The notes beneath the pieces are model-generated. The model saw only the letters and a list, made by a program, of their open reading frames with translations, was not told the DNA's origin and ran no database searches. Of a stretch of 64,000 nucleotides of DNA, positions 35,805 through 43,759 are shown in pieces. Source of the stretch: Nonomuraea aurantiaca (lineage in GTDB: Bacteria > Actinomycetota > Actinomycetes > Streptosporangiales > Streptosporangiaceae); the NCBI RefSeq assembly GCF_020215705.1, contig NZ_JAIWNB010000005.1:62001-126000 (forward strand), written 5' to 3'. Every line of letters begins with the position of its first letter. The stretch's first letter is position 1. Made by a program: the position numbers and the translations under genes.

Positions 35805-36578
35805 TCACGGCAGCGGTGCCTCCCAGGCCAGCCGCCAGGTGGTCGGCCCGACGACGCCGTCGTCGTCGATGTCCACGCTGCGCTGGAAACGACGGCACAC
35901 ATCACGTGAGCCGCTGCCGTAGGCGCCGTCGACGTCGATCTCCCAGCCGCGTACCTTCATCTGCTGCTGCCACGTCCGCACGTCTTCACCCTGCATGACC
36001 GGCGGGTACTTCAGCAGCCGCCCGGGGAACGGCGGCGCCGTCGGCACCTCGGGCCCACCGCCGCCGCCACCCGGCCGGGGCGCGCCGCGCTTGACCCACG
36101 CGTAGAGGGGCTCGCCCGGGCAGTCGGTCGAGTAGCCGTCCCGGTGTCCCTTGATCTCCTTGCCCGCCCTGCCGCGTTCCCGGACGTAATCGACCGCGTC
36201 CAGGATGCCGTTGAGCAGGCCGTCGGGCGGCTCCACCAGCCCGGCGTTGCCGACCAGGCCGAGCACGGCGTAATGGCCCGAGTTGAGCCCGGCCCCGTTG
36301 GCCGCCGGTAAGTGGTGCAGCCCTCGCCCCTCGAACACCTTCCGATGCGGGCACGCCACGAACGAGTAGCCGATGTCGATCCAGCCGTTGCCGTCCATGT
36401 GGTAGCCCTGAATGGACTGCACCAGCGACACGCAGCCCGCGTGGTCGCCGACGATGCCCGGCTCGACCCGGCCGCCCGTGTAGTGGACCTTTACTCCTTT
36501 GGTGGAGTCGAGCTGTGTGTAGTCACCGTGCGGGGCACGGGCGTGCCAATCACGCCGTGACACGAGGTCGATGGCCAC
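35805..36578 (-). CDS. N-acetylmuramoyl-L-alanine amidase / PGRP-like with C-terminal peptidoglycan-binding domain
   Basis: A 257-residue protein. The amidase-2/PGRP domain (about 1-165) shows SRRDWHARAP at the start, a first zinc ligand in VHYTGG and the second pair in GHRDGYSTDCPGE. A Gly/Pro linker leads to a PG_binding_1 domain (about 185-257: VMQGEDVRTWQQQM, DGAYGSGSRDVCRRFQR). No signal peptide is visible from GTG 36578, which has GGAGACC upstream; the longer open frame runs through mtnA and is not used. Phage-endolysin-like layouts of this type are also found as housekeeping genes in actinobacteria. Confidence 0.88.
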   Translation of the reverse strand: MAIDLVSRRDWHARAPHGDYTQLDSTKGVKVHYTGGRVEPGIVGDHAGCVSLVQSIQGYHMDGNGWIDIGYSFVACPHRKVFEGRGLHHLPAANGAGLNSGHYAVLGLVGNAGLVEPPDGLLNGILDAVDYVRERGRAGKEIKGHRDGYSTDCPGEPLYAWVKRGAPRPGGGGGGPEVPTAPPFPGRLLKYPPVMQGEDVRTWQQQMKVRGWEIDVDGAYGSGSRDVCRRFQRSVDIDDDGVVGPTTWRLAWEAPLP

Positions 36579-36676
36579 CTTGTGGTCTCCGGGGGTAGGG
36601 GAATGTGACCACTGAGCGTAGCCCGGAGTACGCGGAAAGGTCGGTGGATCTGGATTTTTTGGCGTGCTTATCCGTC

Positions 36677-37615
36677 TTAGGGGCTGATAACCCTTTTTTC
36701 GGTGACGATCGCGGTGATGAGGTCGTGCGGGGTCACGTCGAACGCCGGGTTCAGCGCCCGCGTGCCCTCGGGCGCCACCCGCATGCCCCTGATGGAGACG
36801 ATCTCGTCGGCGCCTCTGTCCTCGATCTCGATCTGCCGGCCCGAGGGGGTGGCCGGGTCGATGGTGGCCTCGGGGGCGACGACGATGAAGGGCACCCCGG
36901 CCCGTTCCGCGCCGAGCGCCAGCGCGTACGAGCCGATCTTGTTGGCGGTGTCGCCGTTGGCGGCAATGCGGTCGGCGCCGATGAGCACCGCGTCGATGTC
37001 CCCCTTGGCCAGCAGGTACGGCCCGGCGGAGTCGGCGACGAGCCGGTGCGGCGCGCCCATCCTGCCGAGCTCCCACGTGGTGAGCCGGGCGCCCTGCAGC
37101 AGGGGGCGGGTCTCCAGGGCGAGCACCTCGGCCAGCCGCCCGCGCTCGTGCAGCGTCTGGACGACGCCGAGCGCGGTGCCCCGTTCGACGGCCGCCAGAC
37201 CGCCGGTGTTGCACACGGTCATGATGCGCAGCCGGTCGCCCTCCAGCAGATCGGCACCGCGCCGGCCCATCGCCTCGCACGCGGCGATGTCGTCGTCGCG
37301 GATCCGCAGCGCGGCCTTGAGCACGGCCTGCGGCCCCTTGGGCAGGCGCGCGGCGGCCTGGTCGACGCCCCAGGCCAGGTTCACGGCGGTGGGCCTGGCC
37401 GCGCGCAGCCTGGCTATGGCGTCCTGGTCGCCGGCCGCCAGCACGACGCCGAGCGCCCCGGCCACGCCGAGCGCGGGCGCCCCGCGTACGGCCAGCCGCC
37501 GGATGGCGTCGATCAGCTCCGCGACGGTCTCGATCCGCACCATGACGCACTCGTCCGGCAGCCGCGTCTGATCCACCAGCTCGACCGCGCCGTCTACCCA
37601 GTCAATCGTCCTCAC
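36677..37615 (-). CDS. mtnA: Methylthioribose-1-phosphate isomerase
   Basis: A 312-residue enzyme of the methionine salvage pathway that isomerises 5-methylthioribose-1-phosphate to the ribulose form. Motifs: IRRLAVRGAPALGVAGALG, the active-site Cys in MTVCNTGGLA, and Asp in LIGADRIAANGDTANKIG. The GTG at 37615 gives the family start (RTIDWVDGAVELVDQTRLP) and lies 6 nt after TACGGT, a leaderless layout. No other mtn gene is adjacent, so the remaining pathway is elsewhere or absent. It is 99 nt from the amidase gene start. Confidence 0.95.
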   Translation of the reverse strand: MRTIDWVDGAVELVDQTRLPDECVMVRIETVAELIDAIRRLAVRGAPALGVAGALGVVLAAGDQDAIARLRAARPTAVNLAWGVDQAAARLPKGPQAVLKAALRIRDDDIAACEAMGRRGADLLEGDRLRIMTVCNTGGLAAVERGTALGVVQTLHERGRLAEVLALETRPLLQGARLTTWELGRMGAPHRLVADSAGPYLLAKGDIDAVLIGADRIAANGDTANKIGSYALALGAERAGVPFIVVAPEATIDPATPSGRQIEIEDRGADEIVSIRGMRVAPEGTRALNPAFDVTPHDLITAIVTEKRVISP

Positions 37616-37621
37616 GCCCAA

Positions 37622-37627
37622 ACCGTA
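37622..37627 (-). promoter_or_regulatory. -10 box of mtnA, leaderless layout
   Basis: TACGGT on the minus strand, six bases before the GTG at 37615. No ribosome site fits between. Confidence 0.45.
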
Positions 37628-37659
37628 GCCTTCCGGACCCGTCCGCGCCGTCACCCGGT

Positions 37660-39540
37660 TCAGCGTTCAGCCAGGACGATCACCGCGTCCTGCCGGTTCA
37701 GCACGATGGGCTGGGACTTCGGCGGGTTGAGGACGATGCCGTAGTGCGGCGGGACATTGAGAGCCGAGCTGTCGCGGTAGCCGATGGCCGTCTCGCCTCT
37801 GCGGCGCGCCGCCTCTATGACCGTCGCGAACGTGACCCGCGTACCCGAGGCCACGTACGAGCCGGCGGGGCGCGGGTAGATCTCCGAGCCGTGCGAGTCG
37901 AACAGGTAGCCGAACACGTCCGCCAGGTGGCGGTTCTCCGCCAGCTGGGCCAGCAGGAGGCCGATCACCGTGTCACTGATCACGATGTCGTCGGCCTCGG
38001 TCACCTCCGCCAGCGCGCGGTTGTTCTCGTCGTGCATCTCGCTGACGATCGAGTAGTGCTCGCCCCTCGCGCTCTGCATGTCGCGCAGCTGCAGCAGCGT
38101 CATGAGCGTGCGGGTGTCGGCGTGGTGCGGCTTGAAGCGGTCGTCCGACAGGACGATGACGTGCTGGAAGAGGCCGGCGCCCAGGGATTCGAGCGCGTAC
38201 CGGTCCGTGGTGTCGCATTCCTTGACGTTCACGGTGAGGTTGGCCAGGTCCGCGAGGCCGGTCCCGGCCTTGGGGTGGTCGGCGGCGATCTCCAGGACGG
38301 AGCCGGGGGCCACGTAGGCATCGAGGTAGTGGACGATCTGTTCGGCCCGGCCGTTCCAGTTGAGCAGGAGCGTGCGCTCGGCTTCGAGCGGCGAGCCGCC
38401 GGCGACGGCGATCGCGTTCTCGTCGAGGGCGGGCTCGCCGGTGGCCAGCCGGATGGCGGAGTCGTCGTGGGCGATGACGATGATCTGGTCGGCGGCCTCG
38501 ATGACGGTGTCCATGGGCGGGTTCAGGACGACGCCGGTGGGGGCGCGCAGTCCGATGACGGTGGCCGTCTCGTAGGCGTGCAGCGCGTCGCCGTACGTGC
38601 GGCCCGCCAGCTCCGTCCCGGCACGCAGGTAGATCTCGCCGCCGTCGAAGTTCAGCAGGTCCATGCAGACGACGGACATGCCCGACTGGCGCGAGGACTG
38701 GACGATGAGCCGGGCGGCGGTGTCGTCGGAGTCGACCAGGTGCACGTCCTTGCCGCCGGCCAGGCGGGCCGCGGCGATGTTGCGGCTGGCGGCGATGGCG
38801 GCGACCACCGGCGGCCGGGTGCCCTGGCGCTTGGCCAGGGCGAGCAGGATCTTGATGACGTGCGCGTCGGGGTCCTCGCCGTCGGGTGAGAGCACGACGA
38901 CGGACCGGGCGGCGGCCAGGTTCATCAGGTTGAGGTCACGCGGCTCGGTGGGCCGTCCCGTGCGGCAGACCAGGCGGGTCCTGCCCAGATCGCCGATGTT
39001 CTCGCGGATGTCCTCCTCCATGGCCAGCTTGTCGCGTTCGGCCAGTACGGCGATGACCGAGCCCGGCTGGCTGGCGTGTGCCTTGGCCAGCTCGGCGACG
39101 ATCGTGAACACCTGGTCCGACCAGCCGAGCACCACCGTGTGGCCGGACTCGACGATGCGGGAGCGGCCCCTGCGCAGCCGGTCGACCTTCTGCTTCAGGC
39201 CGTTGGACAGCAGGCCGACGAGCATGCTGACGACGAAGATGCCGCCGAGCGACCCGGCGAACATCACCGCCATATAGGCGAGCGACCCCTTGTCGCTGGC
39301 GACCTTGCTCGGCGTGAGCGCGTGCATGAGCGCGATCCACATCACCTGCCCGGGGCCGCCGACGCCCTCGGGCTCCTCCGGAGCCAGCCAGAGCGTGAGC
39401 CCGGCGACCACCACGATCAACCCGACCGACACCACGGCCAGCCAGCCGATCAGTGAGACCGTGCCCTTCGACATGGTGTTGTCGAACCAGTACCGCACCC
39501 GCTCGCGGAACGTCACCCTCGCCACCCCGAAAACCCCCAC
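37660..39540 (-). CDS. CASTOR/POLLUX-type ion channel with RCK-like NAD-binding domains
   Basis: A 626-residue membrane protein of the CASTOR/POLLUX/SYM8 family, bacterial relatives of the plant nuclear ion channels. Two membrane segments (about 33-53 and 92-114) flank a pore-like loop, with the motif FRERVRYWFDNTMSKGT before the first. Two large Rossmann-like regulator domains follow (HTVVLGWSDQVFTIVAEL, and TLLLNWNGRAEQIVHYLDAY). Start uncertain: GTG at 39540 gives the shortest family-like N-terminus; the frame is open to 39582. Ion specificity cannot be read. It lies back to back with the second kinase gene. Confidence 0.85.
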   Translation of the reverse strand: MGVFGVARVTFRERVRYWFDNTMSKGTVSLIGWLAVVSVGLIVVVAGLTLWLAPEEPEGVGGPGQVMWIALMHALTPSKVASDKGSLAYMAVMFAGSLGGIFVVSMLVGLLSNGLKQKVDRLRRGRSRIVESGHTVVLGWSDQVFTIVAELAKAHASQPGSVIAVLAERDKLAMEEDIRENIGDLGRTRLVCRTGRPTEPRDLNLMNLAAARSVVVLSPDGEDPDAHVIKILLALAKRQGTRPPVVAAIAASRNIAAARLAGGKDVHLVDSDDTAARLIVQSSRQSGMSVVCMDLLNFDGGEIYLRAGTELAGRTYGDALHAYETATVIGLRAPTGVVLNPPMDTVIEAADQIIVIAHDDSAIRLATGEPALDENAIAVAGGSPLEAERTLLLNWNGRAEQIVHYLDAYVAPGSVLEIAADHPKAGTGLADLANLTVNVKECDTTDRYALESLGAGLFQHVIVLSDDRFKPHHADTRTLMTLLQLRDMQSARGEHYSIVSEMHDENNRALAEVTEADDIVISDTVIGLLLAQLAENRHLADVFGYLFDSHGSEIYPRPAGSYVASGTRVTFATVIEAARRRGETAIGYRDSSALNVPPHYGIVLNPPKSQPIVLNRQDAVIVLAER

Positions 39541-39620
39541 GTACGCAGTGATTCGATCAAGGACACTTCCGATCGAGGACACAAGGTACCGGGCTATCTA
39601 TGCGGACGCATGGCGAGCGG

Positions 39621-39626
39621 TAACGT
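39621..39626 (+). promoter_or_regulatory. -10 box of the second kinase gene, leaderless layout
   Basis: TAACGT followed by 7 nt and ATG at 39634. This argues against the in-frame ATG at 39610, which would lie upstream of the transcription start. Confidence 0.55.
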
Positions 39627-39633
39627 ATCCGCC

Positions 39634-41112
39634 ATGGCGACCCCCCTGACCCCGGACGACCCGGCGTCGCTGGGCGCGTACCGGCTGGCCGGGCGGCTCG
39701 GCAAGGGCGGGCAGGGCGTGGTCTACCTGGCGCACTCCCGCGACGGCGAGGCGGTCGCGATCAAGCTGCTCAGCACCGGCGACGAGGAGACCCGCGCGCG
39801 GCTGGCGCGGGAGCTCGACGCGCTGGAGAGCATCGCCTCCTTCTGTACGGCGCGCGTGCTGGACGCCTCGATCGACGGCCCGCGGCCCTACGTCGTGAGC
39901 GAATTCGTGGAGGGGCTGTCGCTGGCCGACCGCGCCCGCGAGCGTGGCCCGCTGCGCGGCGGCGAGCTGGAACGCCTGGTGGTCGGCACGGCCACGGCTC
40001 TGGCGGCCATCCACGCGGCGGGCATCGTGCATCGCGACTTCAAGCCGGCCAACGTCCTGCTCGGCCCGGACGGGCCCCGGGTGGTGGACTTCGGCATCGC
40101 CAGGGCGGAGGGCGCGGCGACGCTGACCTCGGGGCTGATCGGGACGCCCGCCTACCTGTCGCCCGAGCAGATCGCCGGCTCGCCCGCCTCCCCCGCGTCG
40201 GACGTGTTCGCGTGGGCGGCGACGATGGTGTTCGCGGCGACCGGCCGCAGCCCGTTCGGCGCGGACACGGTGCCCGCGGTGCTGCATCGGGTCCTGCACG
40301 CCGACCCGGACCTGTCGGAGCTGCCGCCCCGGCTGCGGGGGCTGATGGCGTCGTGCCTGGCGAAGGACCCCGCGCACCGGCCCACGGCCCGCGACCTGAT
40401 GGTCTCCCTGGTCAACCCGATGTCGACCCCACCCGCGCCTTCGCCAGGCAGCCCAGCCGGCCAGGCCACTGGGAGGCCGGGCGTCGCCCCCGGATCCCCC
40501 GATACGGGCGCGGGGGAACGTACGGGACCGCGAGCCGCGGCGCTCACCACGGACGTCTCCAGACGGAACCGCTCGCGTGGCCTGCTGGCCGGCGCGGTGA
40601 CGGCCGTGCTCGCCCTGGTGGCGGCGGGAGGCGTCCTCCTGTGGATCAACCGCGCCCCGACCGGCACCACGACCCAGACGTCCTCGAGCCCCGCACCGAG
40701 CCGGAGCACCACCGCCCGGGAACCCACGAGCACCCCTAAGGCGACCGCCACCGAGAAGAAGGCTGAAAGCGGCTCGCTGAAGATCCCCGCCACGTTCGCC
40801 GGCAAATGGTCCGGCCGCATCACCTCCACCAACCCGCTCGACGCCGACGGCGCCGCCATCACGATCGACCTGAAGACCGGGCGGTCCACCGCCCAGTGGG
40901 CCGAGAAGGACAGCGCCACCAGCTGCACCGGCAAGATCACACTGACGCGGGTGTCTGGGACGAAGCTCACCTTCTCCCTGCGGCCCGACACCATCGACTG
41001 CATCGCCGGCACGGTCTGGCTCACGCTCGACGGCGGCAAGCTCACCTACGTGTGGCGCGACGTACCGGGGCCCGGCATCGTCGAGGAGACCGGGGACCTG
41101 AGCAAGAGCTGA
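39634..41112 (+). CDS. Ser/Thr protein kinase with one membrane helix
   Basis: A 492-residue kinase related to the one at 30110. GKGGQG loop (about 23-28), Lys44 in AIK, catalytic loop HRDFKPAN with the normal Lys, DFG and GTPAYLSPEQ. A Pro/Ala linker, a membrane helix (about 315-337, LLAGAVTAVLALVAAGGVLL), a Ser/Thr/Pro-rich segment and a 110-residue outer beta-domain (PATFAGKWSGRITSTNPLD onward) with two Cys follow. The ATG at 39634 is chosen from the -10 spacing. The start is 93 nt from the divergent channel gene. Confidence 0.93.
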   Translation: MATPLTPDDPASLGAYRLAGRLGKGGQGVVYLAHSRDGEAVAIKLLSTGDEETRARLARELDALESIASFCTARVLDASIDGPRPYVVSEFVEGLSLADRARERGPLRGGELERLVVGTATALAAIHAAGIVHRDFKPANVLLGPDGPRVVDFGIARAEGAATLTSGLIGTPAYLSPEQIAGSPASPASDVFAWAATMVFAATGRSPFGADTVPAVLHRVLHADPDLSELPPRLRGLMASCLAKDPAHRPTARDLMVSLVNPMSTPPAPSPGSPAGQATGRPGVAPGSPDTGAGERTGPRAAALTTDVSRRNRSRGLLAGAVTAVLALVAAGGVLLWINRAPTGTTTQTSSSPAPSRSTTAREPTSTPKATATEKKAESGSLKIPATFAGKWSGRITSTNPLDADGAAITIDLKTGRSTAQWAEKDSATSCTGKITLTRVSGTKLTFSLRPDTIDCIAGTVWLTLDGGKLTYVWRDVPGPGIVEETGDLSKS

Positions 41113-41192
41113 GACCCGGAGCACCAGCAATACCTCTGGAATTGCGCAAATGCCGTCGACAGACCGGGGCGCGAACCTGGATCATTACTGTT

Positions 41193-42302
41193 ATGTCTGT
41201 GATTAAGGAGGTGCCGTTCCCCAGCCCGGACTCCCCTGAGCTCCCGATGAACATCTGGATCGACGACGCCGACTCCGCCATCGACGTCATCGACGCTCTG
41301 GCCCTGTCGCCGTTCGCGACCGGCGTCCAGCCCTGGTCCCGCCTGGCCAACCTGGAGCGCGTACGCCCCGACGCCGCGCTCCGCCCCGAGCAGGGCCGGA
41401 CCGTCCGCACCGCGCAGGTGCAGGACGGCTCCGAGTCGAGCCTGATCTGCGGCGACGGCTGGACCCTGCGGGTCATCCGGCACCGCAACCGCACCGCGAC
41501 CGTCAGCGTCACGGCGGTCAGCGACGAGCTGGCCCGCTCGGTGCTGAAGGAGTGCACCGAGGGCGCCGAGGAGCCCGAGCCCGACACCGACCACGTCGAG
41601 ATGGGCTTCTGGTGGCGCGGCGCGCACGGCGGCACCCGCTCCGAGAAGCCGATCACCGCTTCGCCATGGGACGAGATCAGCGGCAACTACTCCGCCCGCG
41701 TACGCCACTCGCTCGACGGCCTGATGGCCGTCACCCCGGCCGACATCGGCGGCCGCCTCGTCCTGCTGCACGGCCCGCCGGGCACGGGCAAGACCACGCT
41801 GCTGCGCTCGCTGGCCAAGCAGTGGCAGGACTGGTGCCAGGTGGACTGCGTACTCGATCCGGAGCGCCTGTTCAACGAGCCGGGCTACCTGATGGAGGTA
41901 GCGGTCGGCTACGACACCGACGAGGACACGCAGCGGTGGCGACTGCTCGTGCTGGAGGACTGCGACGAGCTGATCAGCTCCTCCGCCAAGGCCCAGACCG
42001 GCCAGGGGCTGTCGCGGCTGCTGAACCTCACCGACGGCCTGCTGGGTCAGGGCCGTGACGTGCTGGTGGCGATCACCACGAACGAGGACCTGACCCGGCT
42101 GCACCCCGCCGTCGTACGTCCGGGCCGGTGCCTGGCCCAGATCGAGATCGGCGCGCTGACCAGGAGCGAGGCGGTCGGCTGGCTCGGCTCGTCCGAGGGC
42201 GTCGGCCCGTCGGGCGCGACACTGGCGGAGCTGTACGCGCTCCGCTCGGGCCGCGCGATCCCACCGGCCGCCGAGGGCGAGTCGACCGGCCTGTACCTCT
42301 GA
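41193..42302 (+). CDS. AAA-family ATPase with N-terminal DUF5925-like domain
   Basis: A 369-residue protein. The N-terminal 150 residues (MNIWIDDADSAIDVIDAL, ICGDGWTLRVIRHRNRTAT) resemble DUF5925. The AAA core has Walker A HGPPGTGKTTLLR, Walker B LLVLEDCDELI, sensor-1 VAITTNED and an arginine in HPAVVRPGRC. ATG at 41193 has no good ribosome site; TACTGT lies just before. Members are found in many actinobacteria, with no known role. The 3' end overlaps, on the other strand, a truncated frame. Confidence 0.85.
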   Translation: MSVIKEVPFPSPDSPELPMNIWIDDADSAIDVIDALALSPFATGVQPWSRLANLERVRPDAALRPEQGRTVRTAQVQDGSESSLICGDGWTLRVIRHRNRTATVSVTAVSDELARSVLKECTEGAEEPEPDTDHVEMGFWWRGAHGGTRSEKPITASPWDEISGNYSARVRHSLDGLMAVTPADIGGRLVLLHGPPGTGKTTLLRSLAKQWQDWCQVDCVLDPERLFNEPGYLMEVAVGYDTDEDTQRWRLLVLEDCDELISSSAKAQTGQGLSRLLNLTDGLLGQGRDVLVAITTNEDLTRLHPAVVRPGRCLAQIEIGALTRSEAVGWLGSSEGVGPSGATLAELYALRSGRAIPPAAEGESTGLYL

Positions 42303-42495
42303 CCGCCCACCCGCCCCGCCGGCGGGCTTCGTCGGAGAATTCGGAGAACTCGGAGCGCCGGACCGCGGGCAGGTGGCCGGGCAGCCGCCGGGCCACCTCC
42401 TTCCTGTCCTGGTGGTCGAGCCCGAGCACGATCTCCGCGACCTTGACCGCGTCACGGGTGGCGATGGCCTCCTCGACGACCTCCCAAGCGCTCAC
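42303..42495 (-). pseudogene. Truncated N-terminal fragment, DUF6493-like
   Basis: GTG at 42495 with GAGGA upstream opens a frame reading SAWEVVEEAIATRDAVKVAE, then KEVARRLPGHLPAVRRSEFSE, a helical-repeat N-terminus similar to DUF6493 proteins. After about 60 codons the frame enters the antisense of the AAA gene and becomes Arg/Pro-rich until 42073, so the real protein is cut off. Its GTG overlaps the stop of a 42-codon frame upstream. The rest of the gene was probably lost when the AAA gene's 3' end was joined here. Confidence 0.45.
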
Positions 42496-42620
42496 GCCCG
42501 GTCCTCGAACCTGAGCAGGGGGTGGAGCCGAGGGCCGGATAACGCCGTCCCGCCGGAGGGTCTGCCGTCGCTGAGCAGGGAGGGTCGGGCGTAGGGATAC
42601 GCCTGCACTGCTTGAGTCAT
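42492..42620 (-). CDS. Short 42-codon frame upstream of the truncated fragment
   Basis: ATG at 42620 starts TQAVQAYPYARPSLLSDGRP and ends with the LLRFEDRA stop at 42492, overlapping the next GTG (GTGA). The coupled layout suggests a real pair, but 42 residues with no domain look like a deletion remnant or leader peptide. I recognise no family. Confidence 0.35.
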   Translation of the reverse strand: MTQAVQAYPYARPSLLSDGRPSGGTALSGPRLHPLLRFEDRA

Positions 42621-42676
42621 GGCCGGAACCTTAGAGATCACCGCCAACAAGATCACCGCAGTACGTAAACCTTCCG

Positions 42677-43756
42677 ATGCGCGACAACCGGTGCGAAACC
42701 ACAATGGGTCCGGTGCTCACCGTGGACCCGGCCCGCGTCGCCTTCGCCCGCTTCGCCGTGCCCGCCATCCCTTTGAGCTCATGGACCGGCCCGGAACACC
42801 CGATCGGCTTCACCGCGACCCAGCTGGTCCCCTCGTGGACCGCGCGGACCCCGCCGGGCACGTGGATCGAGGTGGAGCTGCAGGTCAGGCTCGCGACGGG
42901 CGAGCTGTCGAAGTGGTACGTCATGGGCCGCTGGGCCGAGCACGACGAAATCCGCACCTCGCTCCCCGGCCAGGGTGACGAGGACGGCGACGTGGCCGTC
43001 GACACGTTCGTGGCACGACGGCCGGTCACGGCCTATCGGGTGCGGGTCACGCCGCACGGCGCAGGCGCGCGCGTGGACTGCCTGGGCGTGATGGCCTCCG
43101 CCCTCCCCCAGCGTCCCCCCGTCCCGAGCCTTCCTGGTACGGCCGGAGCCGTCGAGCTCGTGGTGCCCCGGCACTCGCAGTACACGCACACCGGTCACCA
43201 TCCGGAGCTGGACGGCGGCGGCGCCAACTGGTGCAGTCCCGCCTCGGTGGCGATGGTCCTCGGGTTCTGGGGCCGCGGGCCCGACCCCGAAGAGCTGGCC
43301 TGGGTGGTGGCCGGCGACCCGAGTCCCGTGGTCGACCACGCCGCGCGCGGCACGTTCGACCACAGCTACCAGGGCACCGGCAACTGGCCGTTCAACGTGG
43401 CCTACGCGGGCCGTTTCGGGCTGGCCGGGTTCGTGACCCGGCTGCGGTCGGCCGCCGAGCTGGATCTGTTCGTGCGGGCGGGGATCCCGGTGATCGTGTC
43501 GCTGTCGTTCAAGGCGCACGAGCTGCCGGGCTCCGGCTACTCCTCGGGCGGGCACATCATGGTCGTCACCGGTTTCACCGCCGGGGGCGACGTCATCGTC
43601 AACGACCCGGCCGCGCCGAGCGACGCCGACGTGCGCCGGGTCTATCCGCGGGCCGCGTTCGAGAACGTCTGGCTCCGGAGCTCGGGCAGCGGCGGCATCG
43701 TGTACGTCCTCCACCCGCCCGAGCGGTCCTTGCCCCCTTCCGATGGCAATTGGTGA
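42677..43756 (+). CDS. C39-like cysteine peptidase family protein
   Basis: A 359-residue protein. The N-terminal half (about 1-155) looks like a beta-sandwich (WIEVELQVRLATGELSKWY). The peptidase_C39-like half has the catalytic Cys in GGANWCSPASVAMVLGFWG, His in GGHIMVVTGF and Asp/Asn in VIVNDPAAPS. No signal peptide is evident from ATG 42677 (ATG 42704 is also possible), so location is unclear; related actinobacterial proteins are often annotated as peptidase C39 without data. It precedes a prolyl-oligopeptidase-like gene by 3 nt, indicating an operon. Confidence 0.85.
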   Translation: MRDNRCETTMGPVLTVDPARVAFARFAVPAIPLSSWTGPEHPIGFTATQLVPSWTARTPPGTWIEVELQVRLATGELSKWYVMGRWAEHDEIRTSLPGQGDEDGDVAVDTFVARRPVTAYRVRVTPHGAGARVDCLGVMASALPQRPPVPSLPGTAGAVELVVPRHSQYTHTGHHPELDGGGANWCSPASVAMVLGFWGRGPDPEELAWVVAGDPSPVVDHAARGTFDHSYQGTGNWPFNVAYAGRFGLAGFVTRLRSAAELDLFVRAGIPVIVSLSFKAHELPGSGYSSGGHIMVVTGFTAGGDVIVNDPAAPSDADVRRVYPRAAFENVWLRSSGSGGIVYVLHPPERSLPPSDGNW

Positions 43757-43759
43757 GAT

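Noticed and set aside
36677..36705. A run of six A on the minus strand near the end of mtnA (AAAAAAG), where a -1 shift would enter the open frame of the amidase gene and fuse the two proteins.
   Set aside because: The heptamer is not in the X-XXY-YYZ reading phase, there is no obvious downstream pseudoknot, and the amidase gene has its own ribosome site and start at 36578.
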